A DNA stretch of 64,000 bases from NCBI RefSeq assembly GCF_901875305.1, contig NZ_CABFLY010000002.1, positions 186,001-250,000 of the forward strand, in the 5' to 3' direction. Every line of letters begins with the position of its first letter. The first letter of the stretch is position 1. The notes beneath the pieces are model-generated. The model worked only from the letters and a program-made list of their open reading frames with translations, made no database searches and was not told the DNA's origin. The translations under genes were made by a program, and so were the position numbers. Shown here one piece after another: positions 52,001 through 60,400 of this stretch. Source of the DNA: Rothia mucilaginosa (GTDB lineage Bacteria; Actinomycetota; Actinomycetes; Actinomycetales; Micrococcaceae).

Positions 52001-52287
52001 GGGCTCAGCCCGGTACCCTCCACATGAACGGTACCACCGTGAAGAATATCGAGGGAGCCGCTGGATACGTGCAGGGCCGGCAGGGAAGCATCCTGCTGAT
52101 CACCCTGCGCAGGTTTGTTCTGCACGGGAGCGTTCTGTGCGGGGGTGTTTTGGGCGGGGGAGGCGGGCGCCGGCTGAGCCGCCACCGGCGTCAAAGCCAG
52201 CAACGGAGACAAACCCAACGACAGGGAAACACCCGCAACTTTTCGGCGCGTGCCACGAGCAGGCTTAAAGAAGGAGGACATCATCAT
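49087..52287 (-). CDS. Large SLH-domain surface protein with repeated Ig-like modules
   Basis: 1066 aa, start at a triple ATG. Signal peptide ends near 'LALTPVAAQP'; an A-Q-N/P-rich linker follows. The module 'SGSLDILHGGTVHVEGTGLS' appears near residue 80 and again as 'SGTLNISQGGTVSVTTSPLS' near residue 470, so the N-region is an internal duplication. Between them and after are further beta-rich segments. The C-terminus has SLH units, including 'PYADVATNDPDYAAYIWARQ' and 'ITFGWADGKFHPEAKLS'; the final unit is interrupted by an insert 'SLPGNSSLPGNQ'. Probably a long stalk displayed on the wall. Confidence 0.86.
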   Translation of the reverse strand: MMMSSFFKPARGTRRKVAGVSLSLGLSPLLALTPVAAQPAPASPAQNTPAQNAPVQNKPAQGDQQDASLPALHVSSGSLDILHGGTVHVEGTGLSPEFLAHHELRSLTIAPKGSSTYANPYQKVDHRGLIFDAPKPAADGSFSADLTVPANSLPANLEYEVILTYRPVDEAHPYAWNTEDRVRTALPVEHNLPEAVLPSITYDVSAISEEQIASGQPIEVTLTGTGFQDVSSMSFTLSEHDEQGKVTNSNVASLGELKAPDTEENQRIFKGLIPNGYFQKKVTIPAGVLKSGKGYSLGVSGVETHGWNKLSRKFPFVPVGNHPARMAYQNNSFRNTLPKVSVSAQDFDPGQDRVYKVTISNISPEVDLGYYLESVAIYNATSGEMAPFAMNNVADQYYKRDELVTRNADGTLTVDVEYKVHGDSSDRPSSRGSMAEVRVVFSDSEYSYGSHKFTVSTQLPMAPLAADAVDWENPANVQLKVDSGTLNISQGGTVSVTTSPLSAEFRKKYTFHELALVQRGSVYVYSEHNVYAPLDEYGGMLKDLEPQVRENPDGSLTYTFEVPPQYVEAADGELFDVVMTYYPSDEAEPEPSSSSNRLYARAHIDVVQDAQPTRGTYTFSRSAIDDPWKDTTLRVEGRHIFSGAREQFSGDSAVIAIYEADPATGKMVGKPVFTQQVDYTYYGVNYRWFRNNYFSTELKIPAGTLKPGKLYFIGMYGSGLPYPDMEDSPGSMLNDVVEFLPVHSPEQDSAGPTLHLGSVNLSPYAKTNSFTARATGLSAPGEGSYRLSVQHVDEQGRLTGQTVFQQAIPAKLIKDGRVELNLTIAQQLSYSGAYRLVLEKVTPGKDGAGESVEQLAVEDIPLKLTHKDELQAAERWFAERQILPDPSPQSRNSGMTRRDVTVALYHLAGSPKVKLPAFSPYADVATNDPDYAAYIWARQKGITFGWADGKFHPEAKLSAPSTVAFMYRYQKAMSQVTPKAPTSASLPGNSSLPGNQDAPRSAGGWQHKVRQGSAFWREAQWAVDHRMWGYRVDGEYAYEDFDSSFVSSHDLALMLYRLEHGGSHLK

Positions 52288-52767
52288 CCAATCTGAATTT
52301 TCTGCATGAAAGAGGGCGAATGAGAAAAGAAGTTGAGAGGATAAATGAGTGACAGTCCACCGTACCGAACCCGCGCCGAATCCGCAGTGCAGAGGACCCG
52401 TAGCGGCGGCATGCTGAAGTGCAATTTCAGCCTACCAACCCGCGTCATAGACATTCAACGAAAACACGAAAAAACATGCCGATGATAGTTATAAGACAAA
52501 AATTCAAAAATTATGCCCCGGTTTTATATAAAGCCCAAACCCCAAAAAGACTGCACAACAGAGAAACAAAACTGGAAACATAACCAGCACTAAAAACGGT
52601 ACTCAGTAGCTCCTGCACTAGAAAACAGGCACACAAAAGGGGCGGTGAAAGAAAAACTCTCACCGCCCCTTCTGCAGGTCACTATCTTCAGCTGTTGTTC
52701 TCAGCGGTTAACCCGCGCAATATGCGGTACCTAGCGAAGAAAAATGGTGGACCGAATCAATCCATCC
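52288..52767. other. Intergenic region between SLH genes
   Basis: AT-rich centre (52480-52580) that should hold the promoter of the 49087 gene, and one terminator at 52637-52671. No gene or RNA recognised. Confidence 0.4.
52637..52671 (-). terminator. Terminator of SLH gene 52768
   Basis: AAGGGGCGGTGA pairs with TCACCGCCCCTT, A/T runs both sides. Confidence 0.85.
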
Positions 52768-53832
52768 CTAATCGCGCATATTGATGCACATGATATCCAG
52801 ACGCAGCATAATCAGTGCGCGCGCCCATTCTGCACGAGTAACCTCGTGATCAGGGAAGAAATTCGCGCTCTTATACGCAAAATTCGGATCGATGTTCGCG
52901 CGAGTATGCAACCATACAGACTCCCTAAAGAACGGAGACCCGGGATGCATATCCGCCGGCACCACAGGAGTGGGGGGAGTCCCTCCAACATGAACCGGGT
53001 ACACCTCGTTGAAACGATACAAGAAAGCGGCCATCGTCGTGCGGTGAGCCACCGCCTCCGGATGCATCTTACCGTCGGACCAGCCGCTCGTCAGGCCCTT
53101 CTGCACAGCCCAGATGTAGGCAGAGTAGCGGGGATCGTGTGGCGAAACATCCGGGTACGGAGAAACTGCCGGGAGAGACACCTTGGGCGAACCCACCGTG
53201 CGGTATAGCGTATCCATGAGGTCGCCGCGCGTGGCCAGGTGATAGGGGTAGATGCGGCGGTCCTTATCGATGAGCATCATCTTCTGCTGACACACGGTAT
53301 ACACGTCATATGCATATGGATCTTCATCATTCAAATCAATGATAAAAGGCGTCTGTGCATAATCGGTATTGACGGTAACGTCAGAAACCATCGTGCGCAG
53401 AATAGTGTATTGCTTATTGTAAGGACGCAGAGTAAGACGAATGCCAAACTTTCCCTCCGGGCCGGTTGTCATATCCGTCGGAAGAATGACCGTCTGGCGG
53501 TACACATTATCGGTATCCATACGATTCTTCTCAAGGGAAATAAAATAAAATACTTTAAATCCCTTATCCCTGGTGTAGTTACCGATTTCGAAATAGGGAG
53601 TGTACAGCCCGTTTTCAAAAATCGGTGACAAACCGGAAACCTCATAAGAGAGGGTAAAACCACTAATATCAATCGTGGCCTGATTGACCCGCAAATCCAG
53701 GGGGATGTTCTGAATATCCAAGGTTGCAGCCTGTGCACCCTGCATCGCAAGCTGACCGGTACCTAGCGCCCCTGCGATACCAATGGCAGCAGCGCCCTTC
53801 AAAAAGAGGCGGCGAGATGACGAGGTAGACAT
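52768..53832 (-). CDS. Tat-exported SLH-domain surface protein
   Basis: 354 aa from the ATG at 53832. The twin-arginine signal 'SSSRRLFLKGAAAIGIAGAL' is followed by a ~150-aa domain ('ISGFTLSYEVSGLSPIF') related to that of the 31154 gene, then SLH units ('PYPDVSPHDPRYSAYIWAVQ', 'LTSGWSDGKMHPEAVAHRTT'). The first SLH unit is weaker ('DPYAYDVYTVCQQKMML'). Tat use means the protein folds before export, unlike the Sec-type SLH proteins next to it. Confidence 0.85.
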   Translation of the reverse strand: MSTSSSRRLFLKGAAAIGIAGALGTGQLAMQGAQAATLDIQNIPLDLRVNQATIDISGFTLSYEVSGLSPIFENGLYTPYFEIGNYTRDKGFKVFYFISLEKNRMDTDNVYRQTVILPTDMTTGPEGKFGIRLTLRPYNKQYTILRTMVSDVTVNTDYAQTPFIIDLNDEDPYAYDVYTVCQQKMMLIDKDRRIYPYHLATRGDLMDTLYRTVGSPKVSLPAVSPYPDVSPHDPRYSAYIWAVQKGLTSGWSDGKMHPEAVAHRTTMAAFLYRFNEVYPVHVGGTPPTPVVPADMHPGSPFFRESVWLHTRANIDPNFAYKSANFFPDHEVTRAEWARALIMLRLDIMCINMRD

Positions 53833-54227
53833 GTCGTGTCCAATCGATGTGTTTCTGAACAATTGAGAACCGCTGATAAATCCATAATCAGGTCATATAG
53901 CCTGAAAGAGACTTACCGGCGGGCAGGACGCGCTGGGCCTCGAGAGTGCTGAGTCGAGAGAAAACGAAGTGAATATGACCCCCAGCAGGAGGGGTAGTTA
54001 ATACTATAAACACATTGAATGCATAAAGAAAGTAGCGCATCCGATGATGAGCGCACCGTAAATGTGCATTAGTAAAGTACCGATGATAGGAAATACTAGA
54101 ATATTAGGAAAGAACGTAATAGCGAGCGGCTCTTTTGCGGTCAAAAATTTCTTAATATTAAAATTTTCAGCCGAGCGGCAAGAAGTCACCACCCGGCTGA
54201 AAATCACGATGTGAAGCCCACAGAGAT
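53833..54227. other. Intergenic region with yaaA terminator
   Basis: No convincing gene. A 67-codon hydrophobic minus-strand frame (54004-54207) begins inside the yaaA terminator and lacks an RBS. The region is AT-rich from 54000 to 54165. Confidence 0.4.
54164..54203 (-). terminator. Terminator of yaaA
   Basis: TTTTCAGCCG pairs with CGGCTGAAAA, and on the minus strand it runs into TTTTAATATT. Confidence 0.8.
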
Positions 54228-55022
54228 TTACTGCTCCTCGTGCACGAGGAGAGTCAGGACGCCCGCCTTACGGGCCGTAGGTAGAGTGCACTCCACCGAC
54301 CAGTCCTCGCTGACCGCCTCCAGAAACTCGGCAATACCGGCCGTCGAACCATCCAACGGACGCGCCGTCAGACCCGACTGAATCAAGTAACGCGCAAAGA
54401 GGCCGCGGTAATGCTTCGCCATATGCGAGACCACCTTGCGGGAGCCGTCAGCCGCCACACGCTCCACGCGCACCGCCAGGGTCTGCGACGGGGGAGTCAC
54501 CCACGACTTCGCGTAGGCGGCAGAACGGCAATCTAGAATCAGCTGGTCCTTCGCGGTAGCCTCCAGTGCGGTGCCCAACGCCCCCTTCCAAAAGTTCGCC
54601 AATGCACCAATCGAACCCAGCTTCACGCCCATCGACAGGCGGTAGGCGGGGATTGCATCCTCGGGGCGCAGAATACCCCACAGCGCCGAAGAAATCAGCA
54701 GCGACCAGTGCGCGGCATCGCGTTCGGCGGGGGAGAAGCTCGCATAATCCAGCGCCTCAAACAGCACGCCCGTGTAGGTGCGAATCGCGGGCTGAGCCGG
54801 CTCGGTCAGCAGGCGCGTGTTGCGCTCCACCTCGGCTTCAAGGGAGGCACCCACCTTGAGCTCCGCTAGGGCATCGGGGCCGGAACTGACCGCGGTCAGT
54901 TCCTCCAGAACGCTCTCACGCTCGGCAGTCAGCTCAGGGAACGAGAGGTCGGCAAAAGAAACCGGCGCATTGCCAGCGGGGGCGGGGGTTTTACCTTCGG
55001 ACGGGGGAAGAAGAATTAGCAT
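54228..55022 (-). CDS. yaaA: Peroxide stress protein YaaA (UPF0246/DUF328)
   Basis: 264 aa. 'MLILLPPSEGKTPAP' start, 'RTYTGVLFEALDY', 'LLISSALWGILRPEDAIPAYRLSM' and 'VSHMAKHYRGLFARYL' identify the family, which binds DNA-like ligands and limits iron-driven oxidative damage. The middle has an unusual 'SWVTPPSQTLAVRVERV' strand pair but normal length. Divergent from rnpB. Confidence 0.93.
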   Translation of the reverse strand: MLILLPPSEGKTPAPAGNAPVSFADLSFPELTAERESVLEELTAVSSGPDALAELKVGASLEAEVERNTRLLTEPAQPAIRTYTGVLFEALDYASFSPAERDAAHWSLLISSALWGILRPEDAIPAYRLSMGVKLGSIGALANFWKGALGTALEATAKDQLILDCRSAAYAKSWVTPPSQTLAVRVERVAADGSRKVVSHMAKHYRGLFARYLIQSGLTARPLDGSTAGIAEFLEAVSEDWSVECTLPTARKAGVLTLLVHEEQ

Positions 55023-55117
55023 CTACCCAGTGTACCCGGCAGGCTGTTAGCGTGCCCGCGAGCTTCTAATACACCCGCGAGACGAACCCGGAAAATAGCC
55101 ACCGCCAGGGGTGTGCG

Positions 55118-55123
55118 TATAAT
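55118..55123 (+). promoter_or_regulatory. -10 box of rnpB
   Basis: Perfect TATAAT, 7 bp before the P1 helix of RNase P RNA. The -35 region is not consensus. Confidence 0.6.
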
Positions 55124-55130
55124 GGGTTGG

Positions 55131-55533
55131 GTGAAACGGGCCGTCTAGGCAATCGCGAGGCACTCGGATGCTTCGAGGAAAGTCCGGGCTCCACAGCACG
55201 GGATGGTGGATAACATCCACTCGGGGTAACCCGCAGGCCAGTGCCACAGAAAGTAAACCGCCACGGTTCGCCGCGGTAAGGGTGAAAGGGTGGTGTAAGA
55301 GACCACCAGCGGGCGCGGTGACGTGCCCGGCTAGGTAAACCCCATTCGGAGCAAGGTCAAACAGAATACGCCATGGTAGGGTAGTGCGCCCGAACCCTGA
55401 TTCTCAGGGTGCGTATTCGGGTAGGCTGCTTGAGACGTGCGGCAACGTACGTTCTAGATAGATGATTGCCTCGAAACGCCCCTTCGGACGGCGTTTTAGA
55501 CAGAACCCGGCTCATAGGATGACCCGTTTTCAC
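55131..55533 (+). ncRNA. rnpB: RNase P RNA (bacterial class A)
   Basis: The catalytic RNA that trims tRNA 5' leaders. P1 pairs GTGAAACGGG (55131) with CCCGTTTTCAC (55523). Conserved cores seen: 'GAGGAAAGTCCGGGCTC' near 55171, 'ACAGAAAGTAAACCGCC' near 55247, 'GGTAAGGGTGAAAGGGTG' near 55276, 'AGACAGAACCCGGCT' near 55498. Ends inferred from P1. Confidence 0.95.
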
Positions 55534-55552
55534 GTCACCATCCGCAGATGGT

Positions 55553-55602
55553 AAGCGAAGACCGCGAACGCATTTTCTAACGCGTTCGCGGTCTTCGCTT
55601 TA
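55553..55602. terminator. Terminator rnpB / def
   Basis: AAGCGAAGACCGCGAACGC and its exact complement form a 19-bp stem between convergent rnpB and def. Confidence 0.9.
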
Positions 55603-55645
55603 AAGCTTTGCGGGAGGCCTGCCTGGCCTTTGGGAGAGCCCGTGA

Positions 55646-56218
55646 TTAGTGGCCGAAGGGGTCCGGATCCACGCCCGGCATCCACGAGTTACCGTCGACG
55701 GTCCAGCCTTCCTTCTTCACGACCTTCTTCATCTTGCCGGCCCACTTCTTGTTCAGACGGTTCACGTACAGCTTGCCGTCCAGGTGGTCGGTTTCGTGCT
55801 GCATGCAACGGGCGAACCAGCCGGTCGCCTCGAAGTGGACGGGGTTGCCGTGCTCGTCAAGGCCGTTCACGGTGACCCACGCGGCGCGCTTGAGGGGGAA
55901 GCCGTAACCGGGGAAGGACAGGCAACCCTCTTCTTCCTCGTACGGGTCCGGGTCGGCGGTGGAAATCTTACCCAGGGTCAGCACCGGGTTAATGATGCAG
56001 CCGCGCGGGGGAACGCCGTCCTCGTTCTCCATCTTGTAGGTGAAGATGCGCAGGCCCACACCAATCTGCGGTGCCGCCAGGCCCACACCGTTGGATGCGT
56101 CCATGGTCTCGTACATGTCAGCCACGAGCTCCTTGAGCTCATCATTAAACTCGGTGACGGGTGCCGCGGGGCGGTGCAGAACGGGGTTGCCGTGAATAAC
56201 GATGGGGCGAATAGCCAC
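55646..56218 (-). CDS. def: Peptide deformylase
   Basis: 190 aa from the GTG at 56218, which has AAGGA 8 nt upstream; the ATG at 56227 abuts that site and is less likely. Motif 1 'GVGLAAPQIG', motif 2 'EGCLSFPGYG' (metal Cys), motif 3 'QHETDHLDG' (HExxH-type). It removes the N-formyl group of nascent proteins. The C-terminal ~30 residues after 'NRLNKKWAGKMKKV' are a basic/aromatic extension seen in actinobacterial enzymes. Confidence 0.95.
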   Translation of the reverse strand: MAIRPIVIHGNPVLHRPAAPVTEFNDELKELVADMYETMDASNGVGLAAPQIGVGLRIFTYKMENEDGVPPRGCIINPVLTLGKISTADPDPYEEEEGCLSFPGYGFPLKRAAWVTVNGLDEHGNPVHFEATGWFARCMQHETDHLDGKLYVNRLNKKWAGKMKKVVKKEGWTVDGNSWMPGVDPDPFGH

Positions 56219-56418
56219 GGAAATCATCCTTTGCTTGTGTTGAACGGGAACTGTGGAGTGGGAACGTGCCGGGTGCACCTTTCGCGTGAAGGTGCGGAGT
56301 ATGCTCTTGTTCCTGCTCACTGGTTTAGAGGTTTGGTGTGAGGGTTCGTCGGCGTAATAAGTAGCTTCTATGCGGAATAGCTGAGGCAACATATGGCCTG
56401 ACGAGCCGAGGGCAAAGC

Positions 56419-56455
56419 GAAAGGGTCGTTACGGATAACCATAACGACCCTTTCC
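56419..56455 (-). terminator. Terminator of tRNA-His
   Basis: AAAGGGTCGTTA pairs with TAACGACCCTTT immediately 3' of the tRNA on the minus strand. Confidence 0.85.
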
Positions 56456-56460
56456 ATCGG

Positions 56461-56534
56461 GGTGATCGACGGGGGTTGAACCCGCGACCTCCTGGACCAC
56501 AACCAGGCGCTCTGCCAACTGAGCTACGACCACC
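56461..56534 (-). tRNA. tRNA-His (GTG)
   Basis: Minus strand: acceptor GTGGTCG/CGATCAC with the extra 5' G-1 opposite discriminator C, D arm AGCTCAGTTGGCAGAGC, anticodon stem CCTGG/CCAGG with loop TTGTGGT (anticodon GTG), T arm GCGGG TTCAACC CCCGT. CCA is not encoded. Confidence 0.95.
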
Positions 56535-56739
56535 ATGTGCTTCGCTTGGTTTCCCTTGCGATGTGCAACGGGTACTACTTTACATGAGTTCGCGAACCCT
56601 GCCAAGCTGAGATAGAGTGATGCTCGTTACAATTCAAATTCGGGTTCGAAACACACCGGATGCGCACCCCCGAGACATCCTCACGGGCCCGCAGGATGCG
56701 CATCCTCAGTGCACGGCTACACCGAATCAGGTGCCGTTC

Positions 56740-57399
56740 CTACTCGGACTCGGCAGCTTCGGCGGCCTTCGCCTCCAGCTCGGCGCGCTCAGCCTCAACC
56801 TCGCGGGCAATCTTAGCGGCGGCCACGGAATCCGGGCCCTGCTCCACAAAAATTGCGCGACGGTAGTACTTCAGCTCGTCAATAGAATCCTTAATATCGC
56901 CCAGCGCGCGGTGGTGGCCGGTCTTCACCGGGGCGCTGTGGCGAGCGGCGGGATACCAGCGCGAAGCCAACTCCTTAATCGTGGACACATCAATCACACG
57001 GTAGTGCAGGTGGTCCATCACCTTTGGCATGTAACGCTCCAGGAAGCGCTTATCCATACCCACCGAGTTGCCGCCCAGCTGCGCCTTGCCCGCCACGGGG
57101 ACATACTTCTTCACGTAGCGGAGCACCTGCTCCTGGGCGTAATCCATCGACACGCCGTTCTCGAGGTCATCCATCAGACCCGAGGACTCGTGCATCGAAC
57201 GCACAAAGTCATTCATGTTCTCCACCGCACCCGCGGGGGACTCGTCGCCGGGCTTAATGACGAACTCCACGCCCGAACCCAAAACATTGAGGTCGGCATC
57301 GGTGACCAGAACACCCACCTCAATCAGGGCGTCATTAGCCACGTCAAGGCCGGTCATCTCGCAGTCAATCCAAACAATACGTTCACTAGAAATACTCAC
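56740..57399 (-). CDS. orn: Oligoribonuclease
   Basis: 219 aa. DEDDh exonuclease motifs: 'IVWIDCEMTGLD' (Exo I), 'LGGNSVGMDKRFLERYMP' (Exo II), 'HHRALGDIKDSIDELKYYR' (Exo III). It degrades 2-5 nt RNAs and pGpG. GTG start; the GGAG motif is only 1 nt away, an odd spacing, so the initiation site is less certain. The C-terminal ~30 residues are an Ala/Glu helix beyond the usual end. Confidence 0.94.
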   Translation of the reverse strand: MSISSERIVWIDCEMTGLDVANDALIEVGVLVTDADLNVLGSGVEFVIKPGDESPAGAVENMNDFVRSMHESSGLMDDLENGVSMDYAQEQVLRYVKKYVPVAGKAQLGGNSVGMDKRFLERYMPKVMDHLHYRVIDVSTIKELASRWYPAARHSAPVKTGHHRALGDIKDSIDELKYYRRAIFVEQGPDSVAAAKIAREVEAERAELEAKAAEAAESE

Positions 57400-57579
57400 A
57401 CTCCAACTCTACCCCCATTCGCGCCCGCCTGCTCCTTCGCATGTCGGAACGTTTTGAAGCGTAGCGGAACGTGTCGAAGGGCCGTCCACGTCGTGCTCTG
57501 ATACCCGAATCCGCAGGGCTTCGACAGGGCGCTCGGGTATGATAAGAGCCAAAGAGACGACGCATACAGAAAGGGAGTA

Positions 57580-59259
57580 ATGCGCTCACGTAAAGAGCCC
57601 ACACACCGGCTCGCCTCCGCCAGAGCACACGACGCGCCCCTCTCACCTCGGCTGCTGGACTACGTCAATAACCACCGTCTGCGAACGCTCGTCATTGGCA
57701 CCATCGGCTCGATCATGGTCACTCTGGGGTCCTACACTGTCGGTTGGCTCTCGGACAGCTCCAACTTTTGGCGCTACGACCTGATTCGCGCCATCAGATT
57801 CGACGCCACATGGGTCATCACCGGCATCATTCTGCTGGCCCTCGGCGCCATGATTATGTGCCGTGAATGGCTACGCATCTACCAGAAAATGGGCGACTGG
57901 AATGAACCCAACGCCCTGCGGTGGATGATTGCCGTCACCATCAGCTGGTCTCTTCCGCAGATTTTTGCCCTCACCATCTACAGCCGTGACATGTTCTCTT
58001 ACTACGGGCAGGGCATGGTCATGGCGCACGGCCTGAACCCGTACAAGCACGGAGTCTCCGAAATCTCGAACTTCATGCAGAACGGTGCGGATCCCATGTG
58101 GGCCGAGTCGCCGCCGCCGTACGGTCCGGTCTCTCTCACCCTCGAAGAGTGGGTTGTGCGCCTGGCGGGGGAGAACATCGACCTCTCCCTCTTCTACTTC
58201 CGCCTGCTCTCCGTGCTCGCGGTCATCGGCATCCTCTTCTACGTAGCAAAGCTCGCCAAGGCACACGGTTTTAACCAGGCTCGTGCCCTCTGGCAGATCG
58301 GCCCAAACCCGCTGTTTATCGCATCATTCATCGCCAGCGGCCACAACGACTCGCTCATGACCATGTTCATGATTGGCGGTCTCTACTACGCCAAACGCTA
58401 CCGCAACACCCGATGGGGCGGCCCGCTCGGCGTGACCTTTGTAGCCCTTGGCGTGGCGGTCAAGCCCCTTGCTCTCGTGGTACTACCCTTCGTAGGTCTG
58501 CTCTGGGCTGGCAAGAACGCCTCCTGGCCGCGTAAGTTCGTATTCTGGGCCTTCTCTGGCGTGCTCCTACTTGCCGAGATGGCTGTCATGGGCTGGGCTA
58601 CCGGCCTCGAATTCGGCTGGATTAAGGCGCTGTCCACGACCGGCGGCCAGTACATCTGGTACACCCCCTTCGGCCTGATAATCGGCGCCGCATCCCTCTT
58701 CATACAGGGCGACGCATTCGAGGTTATCCGCCAGCTTCTCGAAACCCTCAGTAAAGGTATCGGTATGCTTGGCGCACTCTCGATGGCATTCGTTGGACGC
58801 GACCGCAACATTGTGCGCCACGCCAGCTTGGCCATCCTGTTCATGCTCCTGTGTAGCCCCATGATTCAGCCCTGGTACCTGCTCTGGGCCATCCCGATGC
58901 TTGCCGCGACCGGCCTGCGCTCGCACTTCCAGCTCATGTGGTACTTCATCACCACGCTGTTCTTCATGGCGTACGGCGTGAGCGACCAGCTGAACGTTTC
59001 GCCCTATCTGCGTGATTTCAACCAGGACATGGGCCGGCTCATCGCGACGGTGGTCTGCCTGGGCTACATCGTGTACCTTATGGTCCTTGACCCGGCAACC
59101 CGCCGTATGGTGTACGTGAGCTTCCGCCCCACGCAGGTGCGCCGCACCGCGATTCGCCTGTGGTGGCAGCTGTTCCCAGGTGCATCGAGCCGCCGCGCTC
59201 GCCGCCGCGAGGCAAAGAAGCAAGAGCGCGAGGCGCTGACCGGCTCCGCGCGGAGCTAA
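57580..59259 (+). CDS. MptB-like polyprenol-phosphate-mannose alpha-1,6-mannosyltransferase
   Basis: 559 aa, ATG after AAAGGGAGTA. About 12 hydrophobic helices; the first extracytoplasmic loop has 'TIYSRDMFSYYGQGMVMAHG', the GT-C catalytic-Asp region of MptA/MptB, and 'SPPPYGPVSLTLEEW' follows. These GT-C enzymes extend the mannan core of lipoglycans (lipomannan) using C50-P-mannose on the outer membrane face. A basic C-terminal tail 'SSRRARRREAKKQER' is cytoplasmic. MptA versus MptB cannot be decided by eye. Confidence 0.85.
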   Translation: MRSRKEPTHRLASARAHDAPLSPRLLDYVNNHRLRTLVIGTIGSIMVTLGSYTVGWLSDSSNFWRYDLIRAIRFDATWVITGIILLALGAMIMCREWLRIYQKMGDWNEPNALRWMIAVTISWSLPQIFALTIYSRDMFSYYGQGMVMAHGLNPYKHGVSEISNFMQNGADPMWAESPPPYGPVSLTLEEWVVRLAGENIDLSLFYFRLLSVLAVIGILFYVAKLAKAHGFNQARALWQIGPNPLFIASFIASGHNDSLMTMFMIGGLYYAKRYRNTRWGGPLGVTFVALGVAVKPLALVVLPFVGLLWAGKNASWPRKFVFWAFSGVLLLAEMAVMGWATGLEFGWIKALSTTGGQYIWYTPFGLIIGAASLFIQGDAFEVIRQLLETLSKGIGMLGALSMAFVGRDRNIVRHASLAILFMLLCSPMIQPWYLLWAIPMLAATGLRSHFQLMWYFITTLFFMAYGVSDQLNVSPYLRDFNQDMGRLIATVVCLGYIVYLMVLDPATRRMVYVSFRPTQVRRTAIRLWWQLFPGASSRRARRREAKKQEREALTGSARS

Positions 59260-59345
59260 CCTCCCCCGCGCATTCCGGCCCCGACGGTCCCCGTATGCAT
59301 CTAAACGTGCAGGGAACCGCCCAGACTCGTGTACCCTAGAGGAAG

Positions 59346-59418
59346 GCCCCAGTAGCTCAGAGGATAGAGCAGGAGCCTTCTAATCTCTTGGTCGGGGGTT
59401 CGATTCCCTCCTGGGGCG
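59346..59418 (+). tRNA. tRNA-Arg (TCT)
   Basis: Acceptor GCCCCAG/CTGGGGC, D arm GCTCAGAGGATAGAGC, anticodon loop CTTCTAA (anticodon TCT), T arm GGGGG TTCGATT CCCTC, discriminator G. CCA is not encoded. Anticodon stem has a weak first pair. Confidence 0.94.
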
Positions 59419-59427
59419 CCGTACAAG

Positions 59428-59469
59428 AAAACCGCCCCGCACCCTTCAACGGGGGTGCGGGGCGGTTTT
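59428..59469. terminator. Terminator tRNA-Arg / HNH gene
   Basis: AAAACCGCCCCGCACCC pairs with GGGTGCGGGGCGGTTTT; bidirectional between the tRNA and the converging nuclease gene. Confidence 0.9.
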
Positions 59470-59500
59470 CTATTACCGCAAAGCTACGGGGTTCTCTGCG

Positions 59501-60400
59501 CTACTTCTTGGCGGGGTTCGTTTCCTTGCACGAGTTGAGTGTGCGTTCCATAACCTTCTTCTCGTCGGCGGTTACCCACAGCTTGTACTTGGCCTTCACA
59601 TGCACCTGGCGAGCCACGTAGGTGCAGCGGTAGGAGGCGTTGCTCGGCAACCATTCGGAGGCGTCCGCATCCGACTTCTGCTGGTTGGCCGGGCCATCCG
59701 CGGCAAGCAGGTTCTCCGGGTCATTTGCCAGCTGACGGCGCTGCTCCGCGGTCAGATCCTGTGCACCGGTCTGCCACGCGTTCGAAAGAGCCACCACATG
59801 GTCAATCTGCACAGCCGAAGAGGTCTTTTTGCCGCGCTTGAACTCGATGGTCTTACCGGTGTACGGGTCTGCCAGGGTGCCGGTAATGACGGTGCATGCG
59901 TGAGTCTTGACCTTGAAACGAACATTGGTCAGGTCGCGGCGCAGGATGTCGTCACGGGTGTTGCACTTGTTGCCGTCCACGTCATCCCAGGCGGGGCCGA
60001 ACTGTTCACGAGAGTATCCGGTCTTGGAAGCGCGGTCCTTCACCTGTAGCGAGGCCAGCTCGCTCTTCGCGGTGGCTAGATCCGGTGCGAGCGCGGTGGC
60101 GGGGTCAACAGCCTTGTACGGGTTTTTGACTTCGGAGAGCGTCTCGGTTGCTACGTTGGCGTCATCATCGTCGGTGGTGGAGGTCGAAGACTCCGACCCA
60201 AAGAGACCACCCGTGCCGTGCTTGCTTACGTAGATCATGCCGACAACCAGCAGAATGACGGCCAGCAGGGCCAGCATGCCGTAGATGAGGCGCTTCTTCC
60301 GCGGGTCCATGGACTCCGGGAGCTTGGGCAGGTTGCGTTGAATCCGCTGAAGATCCTGCAGCGAGGGCAGGTCGTTGCTGTTCATGGGCTTTTTGCTCAC
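59501..60400 (-). CDS. Membrane-anchored HNH-family nuclease (DUF1524)
   Basis: 299 aa, GTG start with GGAG 6 nt upstream. A short cytoplasmic N-terminus is followed by one helix ('LIYGMLALLAVILLVVGMIY', residues ~39-58), an acidic/Thr linker and a C-terminal DUF1524 nuclease domain with 'VQIDHVVALSNAWQTGA' (catalytic DH), 'LANDPENLLAADGPANQQKS' (the HNH Asn) and 'YRCTYVARQVHVKAKY'. Probably an extracytoplasmic DNase, perhaps for nutrient or eDNA turnover; not linked to a restriction system here. Confidence 0.88.
   Translation of the reverse strand: MSKKPMNSNDLPSLQDLQRIQRNLPKLPESMDPRKKRLIYGMLALLAVILLVVGMIYVSKHGTGGLFGSESSTSTTDDDDANVATETLSEVKNPYKAVDPATALAPDLATAKSELASLQVKDRASKTGYSREQFGPAWDDVDGNKCNTRDDILRRDLTNVRFKVKTHACTVITGTLADPYTGKTIEFKRGKKTSSAVQIDHVVALSNAWQTGAQDLTAEQRRQLANDPENLLAADGPANQQKSDADASEWLPSNASYRCTYVARQVHVKAKYKLWVTADEKKVMERTLNSCKETNPAKK

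Noticed and set aside
54004..54207. 67-codon hydrophobic minus-strand frame
   Set aside because: Starts inside the yaaA terminator, has no RBS and no known family; the hydrophobic tail may be chance in AT-rich DNA.
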